A DNA stretch of 21,541 nt, taken from the NCBI GenBank assembly GCA_000436535.1, contig FR886325.1, positions 21,342 to 42,882 on the forward strand, read 5' to 3'. The notes below the pieces were generated by a model that searched no databases, was not told the DNA's origin, and saw only the letters and a list, made by a program, of their open reading frames with translations. This document shows, piece by piece, positions 1 to 6,834 of this stretch (the stretch's first letter is position 1; the number at the start of each line of letters is the position of its first letter). The translations under genes were made by a program, and so were the position numbers. This stretch comes from Eubacterium sp. CAG:252 (lineage in GTDB: Bacteria; Bacillota; Clostridia; Lachnospirales; Lachnospiraceae).

Positions 1-2
1 CG

Positions 3-1670
3 GAAGAGGCGCGTAATGAGTATTATGAAAATACGAAGAAGTATATAGATACGCATAAGAATGCTGCGTGTAATACAAGCCAGTATTTTAAGATGATATG
101 TAGAAATGAATATGAAGTAAATGGATATAGTTGTAATAATAATAATTCTTGTATGAATTATAGCAATGCTGACAATGGTTATGATAGTAAAGGTGTGTAT
201 GATAACAAAAAGAATTCGGACAGCCCAATGTCAGTACAAAGTGCAGCATATGAGAACGGCGGCACATCCAATACATCCGCAACTTATAAATCAGATACCA
301 CATCAAGAAATAAGGCATATCTCAAGCTTGTATACGAACAGTATAAAAAGTACAAGCTGTCTAATAAAAAGCTGGACTTTGATGATATGATTATATACTG
401 CCATAAGTGTCTTAGCAGGAACCAAAGGGAGCTTGAGTACTGGCAGGGTGTGTTTGACTATGTGTGCGTTGATGAGTTTCAGGACACAGGGCTTCTTCAG
501 GCAGATATTATATATATGGTGGCTGATACAAAGAAAAATGTGTGTGTAGTTGGTGATGATGACCAGTCGATATATGGTTTCAGAGGTGCAAGCGGCACTG
601 TATTTATGGACTTTATGAAGCGTTTTCCAGATGCTAAAAAGATAATACTTGGAACGAATTACAGAAGTCTTCCTTATATAATAAAGGGGGCTGACAAGGT
701 TGTAAGCAATAACCAGGTAAGAATTAAAAAGGATATGAAAGCCTACAGGAGTGGTGATGGCAGAATTCACATAAGAGAAGCTGCAACACAGGGTAGACAG
801 GCTGATATGGTTATATCGCTTATCAATGATTATATAAAAAATGGTGGTGAGCTTAATGATATTGCTGTGTTATACAGGGTCAAAAAAGAGGCATCGGTGC
901 TTGTAAGCTCACTTGAAACCATTGGTATGCCATTTTTTACAAGAGATATGGTGGATGATATCCATCTTGGTATGTGTTATAAAGATATGCTTGCGTACTA
1001 CAGGTTATCAAGAGGAATACCGGAGAGCGGCGACTTGCAGCGCATAATCAACCGTCCTAAGAGATATTTAAAGTCTAATCTTATAAGAGGCTGTGAGTTT
1101 GACCGTAATAAGATATATGAAGCGTGTACGAAAAATGCTTCAAGGCAGGAATGTTTAAGAATAAATGATACAGTAAATGATATGTTTCTTGACTTCAGGA
1201 CACTTTCCAAGATAGATAATCCGACACAGTTTATAAACTACATTTACAGTAATATGAACTATGAGGAAAGCCTGTACGAGTATGCGGAGTATGTAGGACT
1301 TGACAGCGAGGATATGTTAAACCAGTCGGAAATGATGAAAAAAGAGTCGTTGAAGCTTGACAATATGAAAGAGTGGTACAGTTATATAGTGGATAAGGAG
1401 TACAGGCAGAGAGTTGATAAGAATAAGGGCCTGTATCTTAGTACATTTCACGGGGCGAAGGGTCTTGAGTGGAAAAAGGTTATAATAATATCTGCCAATG
1501 AGCGTATCACGCCATATGCATATATGGGGAAGGTTGATGACTACGAGGAGGAACGTAGGCTCTTTTATGTGGCTATGACAAGGGCAAAGGATGAGCTGGA
1601 CATATTATATATAGAAGGAAGTGGCAATGCACGCCAGCGGTCCAGGTTTATAGAAGAGCTCATAGTGTGA
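3..1670 (+). CDS. UvrD/PcrA-family ATP-dependent DNA helicase (5'-truncated by window edge)
   Basis: This is a superfamily 1 (UvrD/Rep) helicase, which uses ATP to move along and unwind DNA during repair or replication restart. The frame is open from base 3, so the gene begins outside the window and the Walker A region is not visible. Counting from base 3, motif II DEFQDT is at residues 157-162 and motif III GDDDQSIYGFRG at 184-195. Motif IV (TNYRS) follows, then motif V (STFHGAKGLEW) and motif VI (EERRLFYVAMTRAKDEL) near the C-terminus. Residues about 41-102, just before the LDFDDMI motif, are an Asn/Ser/Tyr-rich low-complexity stretch that looks like an insertion in domain 1B. The TGA stop lies inside the left arm of repeat copy 1. 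The family assignment is firm; the exact member (PcrA, UvrD or a paralogue) cannot be decided. Confidence 0.93.
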   Translation, partial: EEARNEYYENTKKYIDTHKNAACNTSQYFKMICRNEYEVNGYSCNNNNSCMNYSNADNGYDSKGVYDNKKNSDSPMSVQSAAYENGGTSNTSATYKSDTTSRNKAYLKLVYEQYKKYKLSNKKLDFDDMIIYCHKCLSRNQRELEYWQGVFDYVCVDEFQDTGLLQADIIYMVADTKKNVCVVGDDDQSIYGFRGASGTVFMDFMKRFPDAKKIILGTNYRSLPYIIKGADKVVSNNQVRIKKDMKAYRSGDGRIHIREAATQGRQADMVISLINDYIKNGGELNDIAVLYRVKKEASVLVSSLETIGMPFFTRDMVDDIHLGMCYKDMLAYYRLSRGIPESGDLQRIINRPKRYLKSNLIRGCEFDRNKIYEACTKNASRQECLRINDTVNDMFLDFRTLSKIDNPTQFINYIYSNMNYEESLYEYAEYVGLDSEDMLNQSEMMKKESLKLDNMKEWYSYIVDKEYRQRVDKNKGLYLSTFHGAKGLEWKKVIIISANERITPYAYMGKVDDYEEERRLFYVAMTRAKDELDILYIEGSGNARQRSRFIEELIV

Positions 1671-1760
1671 AAAATAAATTTTTCACACGCGAGATTTATG
1701 TCTGCGCGCGCTTGACACAAACTTGTAATGCGCAAAAAACGTGCGCAGAAATGATGATTA
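1662..1760 (+). repeat. Dispersed leader-like repeat, copy 1
   Basis: This segment of about 99 bp matches 4762-4861 at roughly 80% or better identity with a single one-base gap in an A-run. It opens with a perfect 10-bp inverted repeat (GTGTGAAAAA at 1665-1674, TTTTTCACAC at 1679-1688, loop TAAA). A second stem follows, formed by TCTGCGCGCG (1701-1710) and CGTGCGCAGA (1740-1749). Unlike the other two copies it does not touch a start codon: the next gene starts about 137 bp downstream. The helicase stop codon overlaps its first arm, so the hairpin may also act in 3' end formation for the helicase transcript. Confidence 0.75.
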
Positions 1761-1897
1761 GCATAAGTAAATAAAATATAAAAAATTACTAAAAATGTTG
1801 CAATATTAGTTGATATAAGCCATAATTAATCTTAATTGTTGTACAAAATTCAGATGTATGGCATAAAATATAACCAATAAAAAGGGAGTTATATCTT

Positions 1898-3091
1898 ATG
1901 GAGAAAAGAGAGAAGAAAAAAGATATTATAATATTTGGCATAGTTATGGCTATAAGTCTTTCCGTTGCGCTTAATATAGGCAATATATTTGGTGGTGTTG
2001 GAACATTTATTAAAATCGTCAATCCAATACTTTTAGGATGTATGATTGCCATTATACTTAATGTGCCGATGGAGGCGTTATCAAGGGTATTTGAGAAAAT
2101 GTCGGGAAAGGTGAAGTTCTTAAAGAAGGAAAAGACACGAAATGGTATAAGTCTTGTTATATCTATAGTCGGTGTTGTGCTTATATTTGGGGTTATTATA
2201 TGGATGATTATTCCGGGGCTTATAGAGTCAGTGTCAGTATTTATTAAGAATTTCGACACAAACCTGGACTCAGTAACACAGCTTCTTAATAAGTACGGTG
2301 ACCATCTTTCGCTTGTGAGAGATTATGTGGATAAGATAGACTGGAACAACATATTAAAAAATGTCGGTAATATGCTTATAGCTGCTCTTAATGGCGTGTT
2401 TACAGGACTTCCACAGATAGGCTCATCACTTTTTAACCTGAGTATATCAATTATTATTGCAATATATGTGCTTATGGATAAGAAGAAGCTCTTAAGCCAG
2501 ATAGACAGACTGATAGAAGCAGTATTTACTAAAAAGATATCATCAAAAGTTGAAAGATGTGTTAATCTTTTCGCAGAAACTTATGCAAGCTTCCTTACAG
2601 GACAGTGCGTTGAGTCGTGCATACTTGCAGTGCTTATGTTTGTAACACTCAGTGTATGCCGTATGCCATATGCAGGGCTTATATCCATAATGGCAGCGGT
2701 ATTCCAGTTTGTTCCATACATAGGTGCATTTATGGCGTGTGTAATAGGAGCGATACTTGTGTTGTTTACCAATCCTGTACTTACAATATGGTTTGTAATT
2801 GTATTTCAGGTTGTACAGTTTGTTGAAGGACAGTTTATATATCCAAGAGTAGTTGGAAGCTCAGTAGGTCTTCCTGCGCTCTTAACACTTATGGCAGTGT
2901 TCCTTGGAGGTAAGTTCTTCGGACTTATAGGTATGATATTCTTTATTCCGCTTACTTCTGTTATATATCAGCTTGTTGGTGAGATGGTTAATAACAGGCT
3001 TAAGAAAAATACACAGGATAATGCAGTCAGTATTATAAATGATAAGGAAAATGTAAATAATGAGGCAGAGGCAGTTAAGGTTAATAAGTAA
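1898..3091 (+). CDS. AI-2E family transporter (PerM/UPF0118), integral membrane protein
   Basis: This 397-residue multi-spanning membrane protein belongs to the AI-2E_transport/PerM family. The family includes the autoinducer-2 exporter TqsA and many sodium/proton-linked or uncharacterised members. Hydrophobic segments appear at residues about 10-60 and 80-105, then after a soluble middle part at about 165-190, 235-300 and 325-370. The C-terminal stretch with VEGQFIYPRVVGSSVGLP and LGGKFFGLIGMIFFIPL is the family's most conserved signature. The charged N-terminus (MEKREKKKD) and Asn/Glu/Lys-rich tail probably face the cytoplasm. The start follows AAAGGGAG with normal spacing. The asparaginase gene begins 5 bp after the stop, so the two are probably co-transcribed. 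The substrate cannot be told from sequence. Confidence 0.9.
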   Translation: MEKREKKKDIIIFGIVMAISLSVALNIGNIFGGVGTFIKIVNPILLGCMIAIILNVPMEALSRVFEKMSGKVKFLKKEKTRNGISLVISIVGVVLIFGVIIWMIIPGLIESVSVFIKNFDTNLDSVTQLLNKYGDHLSLVRDYVDKIDWNNILKNVGNMLIAALNGVFTGLPQIGSSLFNLSISIIIAIYVLMDKKKLLSQIDRLIEAVFTKKISSKVERCVNLFAETYASFLTGQCVESCILAVLMFVTLSVCRMPYAGLISIMAAVFQFVPYIGAFMACVIGAILVLFTNPVLTIWFVIVFQVVQFVEGQFIYPRVVGSSVGLPALLTLMAVFLGGKFFGLIGMIFFIPLTSVIYQLVGEMVNNRLKKNTQDNAVSIINDKENVNNEAEAVKVNK

Positions 3092-3096
3092 CAGAA

Positions 3097-4221
3097 ATGG
3101 GGTATAGTGTGAAAAATATATTGATTATAGCGACAGGTGGAACGATAGCCTCCACAGACTCAGGTGATGGTCTTGTACCAGCCATAGATGTCAAAAAGCT
3201 TATTTCTTATATTCCTGATATATCTGGTAGGTGTAATATTGATGGTATATCTATTATGAATATAGACAGTTCAAATATGACACCTTCACTTATGAAAAAG
3301 GTTGCTGATGCGGTAGTTGATAATTATGGTGATTTTGATGGTTTTGTCGTGACACATGGAACGGATACGTTAGGATACAGTGCGGCTGCTGTGACATATA
3401 TGTTAAAAGGTCTTGGCAAGCCGGTTGTATTTACTGGTTCGCAGCTTCCGATAGAACACAGTGATACAGATGCGAAAAGAAATCTCTTTGATGCCGTGTG
3501 TTTTGCCTGTGAAAATGTCAGTGGCGTATATGTTGTGTTTAATGGAATAGTTATATATGGAACACACGCAAGGAAGATAAAAACAACAAGCTTTGATGCA
3601 TTTGAGAGTGCTAATATTGAAGCGGCCGCAAAGGTTGTTAATGGGGTTGTTGTATATAGTGGTGAATTCAGCAAGGAAAAACATAGATATATAGAGTATA
3701 ATAAGTATTCTGAAAATGATAAAAGTGATAATGATAGTAATGACACCGGATTATATGCTGACACTGATATGTGTGAGGATATTATGGTTCTTAAGCTGTT
3801 TCCGGGAATTAAAACAGATATATTTGATTATATTAAAGAGCATTACCGGGGTGTCATAATAGAAAGCTTTGGAATAGGCGGAATTCCATGTACAGCAGGT
3901 GATGAGGAGAATGACAGTAACAGCAGTGTAGCTGAAAAGATAGGTGAGCTTACAGAGGCAGGCATTGCCGTGGTTATTACGACACAGTGTATGTATGAGG
4001 GCGTATCGCTGGATGTGTATGAAGTCGGACATATTCTTGCAAGACAGAATGTTATTGTGGCGAAGGATATGACAACGGAGGCTGTTACGATGAAGCTTAT
4101 GTGGGCACTTGCGCATTATACTAAGATGACGGATGTTAAGGAATTTATGGAAGTGCTTAATGTTGAGGGTGCAAGAATGGCAACACAGTATATCGTAGAC
4201 AAGCTTGGTGAAGGAATATGA
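3097..4221 (+). CDS. ansA: Type I L-asparaginase with an rbsB-derived C-terminal tail
   Basis: This cytoplasmic asparaginase hydrolyses L-asparagine to aspartate and ammonia. The first active-site motif TGGTIAST is at residues 13-20, with nucleophile Thr16. The second motif, THGTDTLGYSAAAV, has Thr89-Asp90, and KPVVFTGSQLPI follows. Residues around 205-225 form an Asn/Asp/Ser-rich loop. GTG at 3109, giving a protein that starts VKNILIIATGG, is a plausible alternative start because GGGG lies just before it and family members usually begin close to that motif. The last 20 or so residues (from NVEGARMATQYIVDKLGEG) do not look like asparaginase but match the middle of ribose-binding proteins, so the original end was replaced by a deletion fusion. 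The TGA stop is created by a 10-bp tandem duplication. The catalytic core looks intact. Confidence 0.9.
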   Translation: MGYSVKNILIIATGGTIASTDSGDGLVPAIDVKKLISYIPDISGRCNIDGISIMNIDSSNMTPSLMKKVADAVVDNYGDFDGFVVTHGTDTLGYSAAAVTYMLKGLGKPVVFTGSQLPIEHSDTDAKRNLFDAVCFACENVSGVYVVFNGIVIYGTHARKIKTTSFDAFESANIEAAAKVVNGVVVYSGEFSKEKHRYIEYNKYSENDKSDNDSNDTGLYADTDMCEDIMVLKLFPGIKTDIFDYIKEHYRGVIIESFGIGGIPCTAGDEENDSNSSVAEKIGELTEAGIAVVITTQCMYEGVSLDVYEVGHILARQNVIVAKDMTTEAVTMKLMWALAHYTKMTDVKEFMEVLNVEGARMATQYIVDKLGEGI

Positions 4222-4663
4222 AGGAATAAAGGTAGCAGAGCTTCAGGGAACTTCGGGTGCATCGGCAGCTATTGACAGGTCAGAAGGTTTCCATAAGGTA
4301 GCAGACAGCAAGTTAAATGTTGTAGCAAGCCAGACAGCGAACTTTAACAGAACAGAAGGTATGAGTGTCATGGAAAATATGCTTCAGGTAGATGGTGACA
4401 TAAAGGCTGTATTTGCAGCTAATGATGAGATGGCGCTTGGTGCAGTTGAAGCCATGTCAGGAGCAGGAAAAAATGTTTTAGTTGTAGGCTTTGATGCGAC
4501 AGATGATGCCATAGCAGCAGTAAAGGCGGGAAGAATGGCAGCGACAGTAGCACAGTAGCCGGAGCTTATCGGTTCTACAGCGGTTGAAAATGCGGTTAAT
4601 CTTATTAATGGGGTAAGTATCCCTTCATCAATACCTGTAGAGGTTACACTTATAACTAAGTAA
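4159..4663 (+). pseudogene. rbsB: Ribose-binding protein remnant (rbsB pseudogene)
   Basis: The C-terminal two thirds of a periplasmic ribose-binding protein (ABC importer RbsABC) is recognisable. It runs from NVEGARMATQYIVDKLGEG through AELQGTSGASAA, VFAANDEMALGAVEA and LVVGFDATDDA to the expected end PVEVTLITK, closed by TAA at 4661-4663. Three lesions are visible. The signal peptide and N-terminal lobe are gone, with the junction at about 4156-4165 inside the asparaginase frame. A perfect 10-bp tandem duplication (4209-4218 and 4219-4228) shifts the frame. An in-frame TAG at 4556-4558 stands where relatives read glutamine (VAQQP). Removing one duplicate restores KLGEGIKVAELQGTSG. A 117-codon open frame from TTG 4205 survives, but it lacks half the fold and a signal peptide. 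The intact ribokinase gene lies just downstream, so this looks like a decayed ribose operon. Confidence 0.9.
4209..4228. repeat. 10-bp perfect tandem duplication causing a frameshift
   Basis: TGAAGGAATA occurs twice head to tail. The second copy supplies the TGA that ends the asparaginase frame. Deleting either copy joins the asparaginase frame directly to the rbsB frame. Confidence 0.95.
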
Positions 4664-4687
4664 AAGTAATTAGGATAGTTGTTTATA

Positions 4688-4730
4688 AATGTCAGGGTTA
4701 AAAGTTAATACGATATTTAACCCTGACATT
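4688..4730. terminator. 15-bp perfect hairpin after the rbsB remnant (terminator-like, no T-tract)
   Basis: AATGTCAGGGTTAAA (4688-4702) pairs perfectly with TTTAACCCTGACATT (4716-4730) around a 13-nt loop. It lies 25 bp after the relic rbsB stop, where a terminator would be expected. No run of T follows on either strand, so intrinsic termination is uncertain. Confidence 0.5.
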
Positions 4731-4761
4731 ACTGGCGATTGTAATAAATAAGAATAGGAGA

Positions 4762-4861
4762 ATAGTGTGAAAAATAAATTTTTAACACGCGAGATTTGTG
4801 TCTTGGCGCACCTGGCACAAACTCGTTATGTGCAAAAAAAGGTGAGCAGAAAAGAGGATTA
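4762..4861 (+). repeat. Dispersed leader-like repeat, copy 2, abutting the rbsK start
   Basis: This is homologous to 1662-1760. Its first inverted repeat carries one mismatch (TTTTTAACAC instead of TTTTTCACAC). The second stem pairs GCGCACC (4806-4812) with GGTGAGC (4841-4847), with one mismatch. The copy ends in GAGGATTA, two bases before the rbsK ATG, so it supplies the ribosome binding site of rbsK. This suggests a 5' leader role (inference). Confidence 0.75.
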
Positions 4862-4863
4862 TT

Positions 4864-5733
4864 ATGAAAGTATTAAACATAGGTTCATTAAATATTGATT
4901 ATGTATACAATGTTTCGCATATAGTAAGACAGGGTGAAACGCTTGCAACATCTGATATGAATATATATCCAGGTGGAAAGGGAATTAACCAGTCGGTAGC
5001 ACTTGCAAAGGCAGGGGCAGAAGTATATCACTGTGGTCTTATAGGTGAGGATGGAAAGCTATTCCTTGATGAGTGTGAGAAGTATGGAGTAAACTCAGAT
5101 TACATCAAAGTGGTTGTCACTAAAACAGGACATACCATAATACAGATAGATGAAAACGCACAGAACTGCATTTTATTATATGGAGGAGCTAACCAGAAGC
5201 TTACAGAAGAGTATATAGATGAGGTTATAGAGCATTTTGATAAGGGAGATGTTCTTCTTTTACAGAATGAAGTAAATAATATACCATATATTGTAGACAG
5301 AGCCTACGATAAAGGAATGATAATAGCACTTAACCCATCACCTTTTAATGAGAAGCTGGATGAAGTAGATATGAGCAAGATAAGCATATTTATCCTTAAT
5401 GAGATAGAAGGTGAGGAACTCACAGGCTGCAGCAAGCCGGGTGATATAATAAGCTGTATGATAAGAGATTATTCAGGCGCAAGAGTTGTTCTTACACTTG
5501 GTGGTGACGGCGCTATATATGCGGATAAGGATAACTATGTACATCAGACTATATTTAAGGTGGATGCTGTTGATACGACTGCGGCAGGTGATACATTTAC
5601 AGGGTACTTCCTTGCAGGACTTATGGAGGGCATGAATATAAAGGATGTGTTAAGATTAAGTGCAAAGGCTGCATCAATAGCGGTTACAAGAAAGGGTGCA
5701 ATACCTTCGATACCTTATAGAAAAGAAGTATAA
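4864..5733 (+). CDS. rbsK: Ribokinase (PfkB family)
   Basis: The gene encodes 289 residues, typical for ribokinase, which phosphorylates D-ribose to ribose 5-phosphate with ATP in the cytoplasm. The N-terminal substrate signature GGKGINQ is at residues 37-43 and the NE motif at 179-180. The C-terminal PfkB signature DTTAAGDTF is at 237-245, with Asp243 as the expected catalytic base in the anion hole. The start is set by GAGGA ten bases upstream, inside repeat copy 2. The frame is intact, in contrast to the broken rbsB just upstream; no rbsA, rbsC or rbsD is present in the window. A related PfkB sugar kinase cannot be excluded, but the rbsB relic supports ribose. Any ribose must now enter by another route or be released internally from nucleosides (inference). 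Confidence 0.9.
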   Translation: MKVLNIGSLNIDYVYNVSHIVRQGETLATSDMNIYPGGKGINQSVALAKAGAEVYHCGLIGEDGKLFLDECEKYGVNSDYIKVVVTKTGHTIIQIDENAQNCILLYGGANQKLTEEYIDEVIEHFDKGDVLLLQNEVNNIPYIVDRAYDKGMIIALNPSPFNEKLDEVDMSKISIFILNEIEGEELTGCSKPGDIISCMIRDYSGARVVLTLGGDGAIYADKDNYVHQTIFKVDAVDTTAAGDTFTGYFLAGLMEGMNIKDVLRLSAKAASIAVTRKGAIPSIPYRKEV

Positions 5734-5748
5734 ATGTCAGAAAGCCGG

Positions 5749-5778
5749 TTGCATTTTAAAAGTTATACTAAATATAAC
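5749..5778 (+). promoter_or_regulatory. Putative sigma-A promoter for the FliD-like gene
   Basis: TTGCAT (5749-5754) and TATAAC (5773-5778) are separated by 18 bp. They lie about 80 bp before the 5858 start, in the gap after rbsK. The leader also contains CAGATAT (5802-5808) pairing with ATATCTG (5825-5831), with GGAGGG in the loop. Confidence 0.4.
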
Positions 5779-5857
5779 TGAAAAATTACCGATATAATAA
5801 TCAGATATCCACGGAGGGAATTATATATCTGGTATTTTATATACGGAAAGGAAGATA

Positions 5858-6550
5858 ATGAATATTACTAATCAGACTTCAACATTACTTGATATGTTAA
5901 ACAGCAGCAGTAGCAGCAGTAAAACAAGTAAGTCAGACTCATATGTTGATATACTTATTCAGAATAATAATCTGAGATATCAGCAGAGAATGAAGGAAGT
6001 ACTTGGAACTAATGTGGGTTCTTCATCAAAGGATGCAGAGTACGAGAAGACAGCAGGCGCGGCAGCCAATCTTAACAAGGCGATAGAAGCACTTTCAGAT
6101 ACTTCTATATGGAACACAGACAGTAAGGATTATTCAAGTGACAGCACATATGATGCCATAGCCAACTTTGTAAGTTCTTACAACACACTTTTAAGTAAGA
6201 TTGACAGTGTGGGAAGCACAATCAAGAATACTTATGGTACAAGGCTTAATGACCTTACAGATAAGAATAAGGAAGCTCTTGAAGCCATAGGAATTACTGT
6301 CGAGAGTGATGGAAAGCTTAAGATTGATTCAGATAAGCTTAAGCAGGCTGATATCAGTGAAGTTAAGAAGATATTTGGAAGTGATTCTGAGTTTATAAAA
6401 GGTGTTAAAGAACAGTCGGAGGAAGTCAATAATATTGTTTCACAGGCTTTAAGCATCCAGAAGAGCTTATCATCACTTTATAATTCTTCATCATCAAGTG
6501 TTGATGTGTCAGAACTGTTGTATGGAAGTTCTTACGACAGTATAGGATAG
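5858..6550 (+). CDS. Small FliD-C-like (flagellar hook-associated protein 2 C-terminal-like) protein
   Basis: The product is a 230-residue soluble protein with no signal peptide or membrane segment. Residues 10-30 are a Ser-rich run and the tail has another (SSLYNSSSSSVDV). The middle (about residues 90-195) carries the pattern of the FliD C-terminal domain: an ANFVSSYNTLLSKI helix, a YGTRLNDLT region, GITVESDGKLKIDSDKLKQA, then EVKKIFGSDSEFIKGVKE and a Gln/Ser-rich helix. True FliD filament caps are about twice as long and have a D0-D1 N-terminus that is absent here, so it is probably a flagellum-related paralogue or an export-competent relative of unknown role. The start has AAAGGAAG with good spacing. 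It appears monocistronic, ending in the strong terminator at 6623-6668. The family call is moderate and the function unknown. Confidence 0.7.
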   Translation: MNITNQTSTLLDMLNSSSSSSKTSKSDSYVDILIQNNNLRYQQRMKEVLGTNVGSSSKDAEYEKTAGAAANLNKAIEALSDTSIWNTDSKDYSSDSTYDAIANFVSSYNTLLSKIDSVGSTIKNTYGTRLNDLTDKNKEALEAIGITVESDGKLKIDSDKLKQADISEVKKIFGSDSEFIKGVKEQSEEVNNIVSQALSIQKSLSSLYNSSSSSVDVSELLYGSSYDSIG

Positions 6551-6622
6551 CTGATGAAAATGGAAATGTAAGAAACAATCCTCACACATCAGACAATAGT
6601 TAAGTAGTATAATATTAAATAT

Positions 6623-6668
6623 AATCCTGTCATCAGATAGTTAAGGCGGTCTGGTGACAGGATTTTTT
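6623..6668 (+). terminator. Intrinsic terminator after the FliD-like gene
   Basis: AATCCTGTCATCAGA (6623-6637) pairs with TCTGGTGACAGGATT (6650-6664), with one G-U, around a 12-nt loop. The T-run extends to 6668. It lies about 70 bp after the stop codon. Confidence 0.9.
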
Positions 6669-6680
6669 GTTAAATTATGC

Positions 6681-6780
6681 GATGTAAAGGTCAAAAGTTT
6701 TATGATTATTTGTCAAGAGTGGGGAGAGCTTAGAACCAGTTTTATTATGCAGGCACGAACGCCATTTTGACCTTTATATC
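6681..6780. repeat. 100-bp element bounded by 16-bp inverted repeats
   Basis: GATGTAAAGGTCAAAA (6681-6696) and TTTTGACCTTTATATC (6765-6780) pair over 16 positions with a single G-U/A-C difference, enclosing 68 bp. It sits between the terminator of the FliD-like gene and the 3' end of ldh. No reading frame is evident. It could be a small MITE-like insertion, a structured small RNA, or the 3' structure of the ldh transcript. Confidence 0.55.
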
Positions 6781-6834
6781 ATTATATAGAAATATAATAA
6801 TTAATGATATTGCACGGTAAACTAATTAATAAGT

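Noticed and set aside
3104..3118. ATAGTGTGAAAAATA at the asparaginase start as a fourth copy of the leader element
   Set aside because: Only 15 A/T-rich bases match, and they are part of the coding start (GTG-AAA-AAT); nothing else of the element follows.
4205..4558. A 117-codon frame as a complete small sugar-binding protein
   Set aside because: It starts on TTG inside the asparaginase end, lacks a signal peptide and the first lobe, and ends at an amber stop in the middle of conserved RbsB sequence; it is a relic.
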